DNA from: Chamaecyparis obtusa
Lineage: Eukaryota; Streptophyta; Pinopsida; Cupressales; Cupressaceae
Reading direction: 5' to 3'
NCBI GenBank assembly: GCA_027943335.1
Contig: BSBK01006027.1
Span: forward strand, 310,001-374,000
DNA: 64,000 bases
Shown here: piece after piece, positions 59,797 to 64,000 of the stretch
Position numbering within the stretch: the first letter of the stretch is position 1
How the letters are laid out: every line of letters starts with the position of its first letter
Notes under the pieces: generated by a model
The model's input: only the letters and a program-made list of their open reading frames with translations
What the model was told of the DNA's origin: nothing
Databases searched by the model: none
Program-made: the position numbers and the translations under genes

Positions 59797-60532
59797 TGTT
59801 GGCGAATAGATTTGTCTTCCTCTTCTTAAATGAAATCAATAAAAACTCTATGCCTCTGAAGACAAACAATTCATAAATAGTTGGGTAAGCATTAGAGATT
59901 GCTTCCCTCTGAATTTTAAAGGTTCAGCTTCCTTGTAGGATATTCAATGAATTATCAATATAAAATCAAATACATACACTTTAAACAAAAAGTGTGGAAG
60001 GAACACTCAGATACTCTTAGGTATTGAGGTAATTTCAAGAATAAACAGACAATCAATTCAAACTATGAAAAAATTGAGATCTACTAATCCGCTTCTAAAA
60101 CAAAGGTATTTATAAAATAACTAAAGGGGAAAAAACTAAAAAGAAAATAGAAGTCACTAAGCATAAATAATATATGGATAGATAAAATGTACCTATTCTC
60201 AAAGTAACTGACACATTACAGATTTTGATTCAAAGATCTAAATAAAACTATGCATTTATATATTTATATATGATCAGATCAAAGTCTAATCAAAATAAGT
60301 CACCAACTATTTCAAAAACTTAAAAGACCACTAAAGCTATCTATTTAGAAAAGCTATCTATTTTCTATTTGTAATTTCTAACCCTTAAACAGTTTAATGC
60401 TCCAGCATTTATAGTTTTAAGTCTGAGAGAGCCTCTAGAAAAACCCGGCCTCTCGGACACAAAGCAAAAAATAGTTAACATAACCGATTGTACATTAGGC
60501 TAAAGTATTATGACATATGTCTGAACAACAAA
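59797..60532 (-). repeat. Possible 3' LTR of element G
   Basis: The gag/protease frame of F breaks near here and the sequence TGTTGGCGAATAG at 59797 could be an LTR edge; its partner may be GAACAACA ending at 60532 (TGTTG...CAACA ends on the minus strand). There is no clear polypurine tract beside it and the second LTR lies outside the window. The interval is non-coding and AT-rich. Confidence 0.3.
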
Positions 60533-60707
60533 AAAAGATAGAAAATCACCTAGAACTATGCCAACTTGTTCATGGATCCTCTGATGTGGCAGTCTTAACT
60601 AGCTTCCATGTTCTAAAAGCATTCACCAGTTCCTACGCCGGCTGTAAGTGCAAATTCTTTAATCCCATCAACTTCGCTCAAACTGCATTCTTTTCCCATT
60701 TCAGTTC
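60533..60707 (-). other. Downstream continuation of the extra ORF frame
   Basis: The frame of the extra ORF continues past the stop at 60708 with KWEKNA and MGLKNLHLQPA separated by more stops. It may be the decayed end of the ORF or 3' untranslated sequence before the LTR of G. Confidence 0.3.
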
Positions 60708-63671
60708 CTAGATTCTTTGTAACTGTTTAGGCAGTTGTCCTCTATTCAACAATAGCATGGACTCCACATTGGTGATCTTGGTTAAGTCTTGAACCGTTAG
60801 CCCTTCACTCTCCTTTAGAAATCCCATGGTATCAACAAAGGTTTTGACTATGGTATCAACATCTCTACTACCTTCATCAATTTGTAGGATACCTGACGGG
60901 CTCACTATTTTAATGTCCTTCAAGGCATTAGCATGCATGTCCTTTACCTCTTCTCCCATTGCCTGAATTTGTGAAATCGAGGCCTTGAATAATGATCCCT
61001 TACAATTGAGGTTTTTCTTTAGAATGAATAGCATACAGGGATCAACAAGCTTCATAGGGTTCTCTGCTAGGAACTGGGTCACTCCATAAGTTTCAATCTC
61101 TCTTATCTGAGTACAAATCACTGCACATTTTTCCTCTTCCAATTCCCAAGTAGGAATCAAATTTTGTATTTCACCAAGTAAAGCCTCACCATCCGTACAA
61201 GTGGACATAAACTCCCGTATGAAAGTGCAGCCCTCATTAGTGATGCCAGCTATCCAGGCTTTCATAGTTTCTACTAGGGATTTACCTTGCTGCATCTACT
61301 TCACTAGCTTCTTGCTTTCAGCTAAGTTAGGATCGAAACTTTATGGAGATTGGGCAAGTGGAAATGCTCCAACATCAATGAGGGAGGAAATGAACTTGGC
61401 TAGAGAGAAAACAAGTTGTTTGAGTTCCCGTTTTTCCCTTCCATCCTTTTGTGACTGGTTCAACATATGGTCAGCCAAAAACTTGAAGATATGATCTTTT
61501 GAGTCCCTAGTCAAGACCCCTAGTTTAGTTTTCGTAATCTTGAAGTCCTCTACTTTAGGTTCATGAGCTCCTTCTTTAGGCTTGAAGGTCGCTATTTTTG
61601 CTGTTTCCTTTCTAGTGGAGGGATCATAAGAAAGTCTTGCATCAATTTTCATTCTTTTAGCTTTAGGAGTTCTAACAACATATTTGGTGATGATTTCTTT
61701 CACAGGTAGTGAAACTGGTTTGTAGCTCTTCCTCTGATTTACTAAATCCGTTAGCCAGGGAGGAATTAGATTAGAAACCATCTGGTTATTAGGTGTTTTG
61801 GCAGGTGTGTTCTTGGCTTGAAGATTCCCTAAATTATTGATAGGTGTCTCCTCACCTTTATCTTGTTGCTCTAGTGAAAAAGAGATCTCCTCATCATTGA
61901 TCTCAATATCAAGGTAATTGAATGTGAGCGATGCCATCTAAGAGCGTCTTTCCGACCTTGTCCTGGCTCTCATTTTGATTGTTGTAGGATGTCCACTGAA
62001 TACTTCCCTTTTCTTAGGGGATGTGATCTTACCTAAATTAGGAACCAAAGGAGACACATTAGGCAAGCCATGGTTCATATTTATTGAAACAAATTCTACA
62101 TTTCTCTTTTTAGGAGATGGGTTATTTATTCTTTTCTGCATTTTCTTGGTTAGCCAAGCTTTTGTAATTATGAAAATAGTTCTAGCCCTTAATTTTATAT
62201 CATCATCTTCTTTTCATGACCAGTCTATAGTCAAGGGATTCTCTGTTCCTGAAAAATTAGCCTCTGAGACTAAGGTTTCAGAATTATCCTCTTCTATCCC
62301 ACTTGTGTCAAATTTTAATTGCAACAACTCAATCTGTGGAACCAAGAGTCTTGAACAATCCCTTTTCATTACTGCCTCTTCATTACTGAGATCTTCCCAC
62401 AAATCTTCAGGGTGTGAACTAGGTGATGGGTAAATGCTTAGACTTAGAATTTGTCTAGCAAAGCCTTTACTATCAAAACCCCTTCTTGGTTCATAGAAAT
62501 GCATCTGGAAACTCACCAAATTGCTACCTATCACTGAAGCATGCATCATGCTATGGAAAAACAAGGTTCCTAGCTTAACTGGAAACATTGAAGCCCATTT
62601 TTCTTCTGGAAAACTATTCTTAATCACTACAAATAATTGCCTATAGACCTCAGCTAACACGAAGCAATCAAAAGAAAATCTAGGAAGTTTGACAGGTTCT
62701 TCACCAAACCCTCCAACCTAGAGATAAGTGAATCGTGGGAACTAGACATAAAAACTCCCATAGGTTTGGACTAGCTTCTGGGCTTTCACTGACATTCTTT
62801 GATTTGAATCTCCCACTAATTGTTGACATAGATTCCCAAGAAAAACATCATGGACCCATCTGTAATCTCCCAAAACCCTATCCTTTCTCAACAAAGGGTA
62901 GTACTTAAGAACAATTAACTCTTCATTCCATGGGGCATGTGGAATCGCTCCCAAATCTAGTGTGCATGCTAGACAATAAATCAAATAAGAGGACATAAAG
63001 AACTCTCTTTTAATTTCTTGAGCTTTCTTTAGTTGATCCCTCAAAGTACTGGCAATTGTTTCTTCCCAATCTAGGTGCTTTCTTCCTTCCAAGATTATTT
63101 CTATGAAGTGAAACATCCACTCCTCAAAGAGGAGAACCTGCTCTAAACCCTTTAGTTAGTGAAGTAAAACTATCACATCATGAATAGGTGCCTTCATATG
63201 GTGTTTGGTGAGAATTGTTGGCAACTGAGACCCTCCATTGTAATTAGTTTGGGTCCATTTCCAGGCCATATGACTATGATTTTTATCAATGTTTTCTTGG
63301 AACTGAGCCAAAGACTGGGTCGGGGTATAGCTGGCAAAAGACTGTTCTGGGATTTTGAAAGCTGACATAATGAATTCTCTATTTATAGGTAATAGAGTTT
63401 GACCCTCAGCATTTAGAATGCATTTGGACTTGATATCATACCTATTAATACACTGTTGAATTAACTCAGGACTAATGACTGATGGGGGAAAAGCCGCAGC
63501 TTCAAGCAATCTGCTCGAAAGAATTTCAAGACTATATTCTCCCTTGGCATGGTTCGTAAGGTGAATTGCCATTTCTCCTACCTCAACCCCTAAAAGATTT
63601 GTGTCTATGATGACTAGGGCATGACACTCCATGTTCTTATAATTCCCAAAGAAATGCATGCTAGATTTCAT
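60708..63671 (-). pseudogene. Extra ORF downstream of integrase, about 1000 codons, unknown function
   Basis: Six open segments on the minus strand all lie in the same frame from 63719 to 60708, separated only by single stop codons (63156, 62742, 62718, 62214, 61938, 61341, 61296). No frameshift was found. The first ATG after the upstream TGA (63725-63723) is at 63671. The product would be soluble-looking, without an obvious signal peptide or membrane helix. Segments include LLPINREFIMSAFKIPEQ, a KR-rich stretch (KKMQKRINNPSPKKR) and a helical C-terminal part (KSLVETMKAWIAGI). I recognise no domain. Position after integrase matches env-like or additional ORFs of Athila/Tat elements. Function unknown. 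Confidence 0.6.
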
Positions 63672-63725
63672 CTCTTCTACTAGAAAGATTAACCAAAGCA
63701 ACCTCCATTCCTTCAACAAAAATCA

Positions 63726-63892
63726 ACAAACAGGAATAGGAAAACAAAGAAAGCTTTCAGAGGCTACCTACTTTCCAAAGGCTCAAGAAAAACTAGTTTC
63801 CTCTTCCACAGCCTAGACTCTATGAGATTATGACAAGAAGAGAAAACTTATAGAAATATTTACATTTTGAAAGATTATGTCGTGAAGGATAG
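63726..63892 (-). other. Spacer between integrase end and extra ORF of G
   Basis: About 170 bp without clear coding. In-frame stops separate the integrase end from the extra ORF, so the latter would need its own translation start, splicing or stop readthrough. I see no obvious splice signals that decide this. Confidence 0.35.
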
Positions 63893-63990
63893 GATTTCCC
63901 GTGAGACCCTTTGGGTACCCGTCTTTTGTCCCACAAAAGCACTTCATCCCCCTCCATAAAGTTATGAGTCTGTGGCCGCATGTCAAAGAT
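63893..63990 (-). pseudogene. Integrase C-terminal end of element G
   Basis: The minus strand encodes NFMEGDEVLLWDKRRVPKGS followed by HGK. This resembles the GDLVLLWDKR...HGKF segment at the end of the integrase of plant Ty3/gypsy elements, notably Athila and Tat groups. It lies about 220 bp upstream of the extra ORF on the same strand, which makes that ORF a 3' ORF of element G. The rest of pol is beyond the window. Confidence 0.75.
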
Positions 63991-64000
63991 CTACTTTACC

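Overview
The window is intergenic DNA from a large, repeat-packed plant genome. It is AT-rich and I found no intact host gene, no tRNA or rRNA gene and no CRISPR array. A gymnosperm, probably a conifer, is the best guess. It carries an endonuclease-bearing Penelope-like retroelement, a class reported in conifers, beside old nested Ty3/gypsy chromoviruses, Ty1/copia debris and very long LTRs. The species cannot be fixed from sequence alone.

Layout, left to right: (1) 1-604, edge of an unidentified element. (2) 605-3214, truncated minus-strand gypsy element A (gag-protease, PBS, 886-bp LTR). (3) 3592-10119, two Penelope-like copies head to head in a 6.5-kb palindrome whose left arm holds a 375-bp TRIM (6450-6824) with a perfect 5-bp target duplication; the other arm preserves the empty site. 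(4) 10120-13744, non-coding DNA, then a TATCAG-rich tract and an LTR. (5) 13905-15803, Ty1/copia debris on both strands. (6) From 15804, a copia LTR that was later split by other elements. (7) 16213-32935, a plus-strand element with 5.1-kb LTRs and only a 1.9-kb gag-only interior; its right LTR hosts element B (26322-30767), a minus-strand gypsy element lacking reverse transcriptase. (8) 33460-47428, element C, a plus-strand chromovirus with two LTRs and an exact TAGGA duplication, itself split by a 7.6-kb unclassified insertion (35966-43600). (9) From 47774 a chain of nesting: D (plus, gag to RNase H) is cut by E (minus, gag-protease only); E's right LTR is cut by a solo LTR (54810-55700) and by F (plus, gag/protease-like, about 1.4-kb LTR); F seems to be cut by G (minus), whose integrase C-terminus is at the right edge and which carries a roughly 1000-codon extra ORF of unknown function.

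All coding regions are retroelement-derived and broken by stops or frameshifts. B, E and the giant-LTR element lack polymerase genes, so they could only have moved with proteins supplied by relatives such as C or D. The nesting gives a relative order of insertion. The most interesting items are the extra ORF of G, the giant-LTR gag-only element, the Penelope palindrome with its TRIM, and the unclassified 7.6-kb insertion. Boundaries, motifs and similarities were read by eye, with no alignment or database search.
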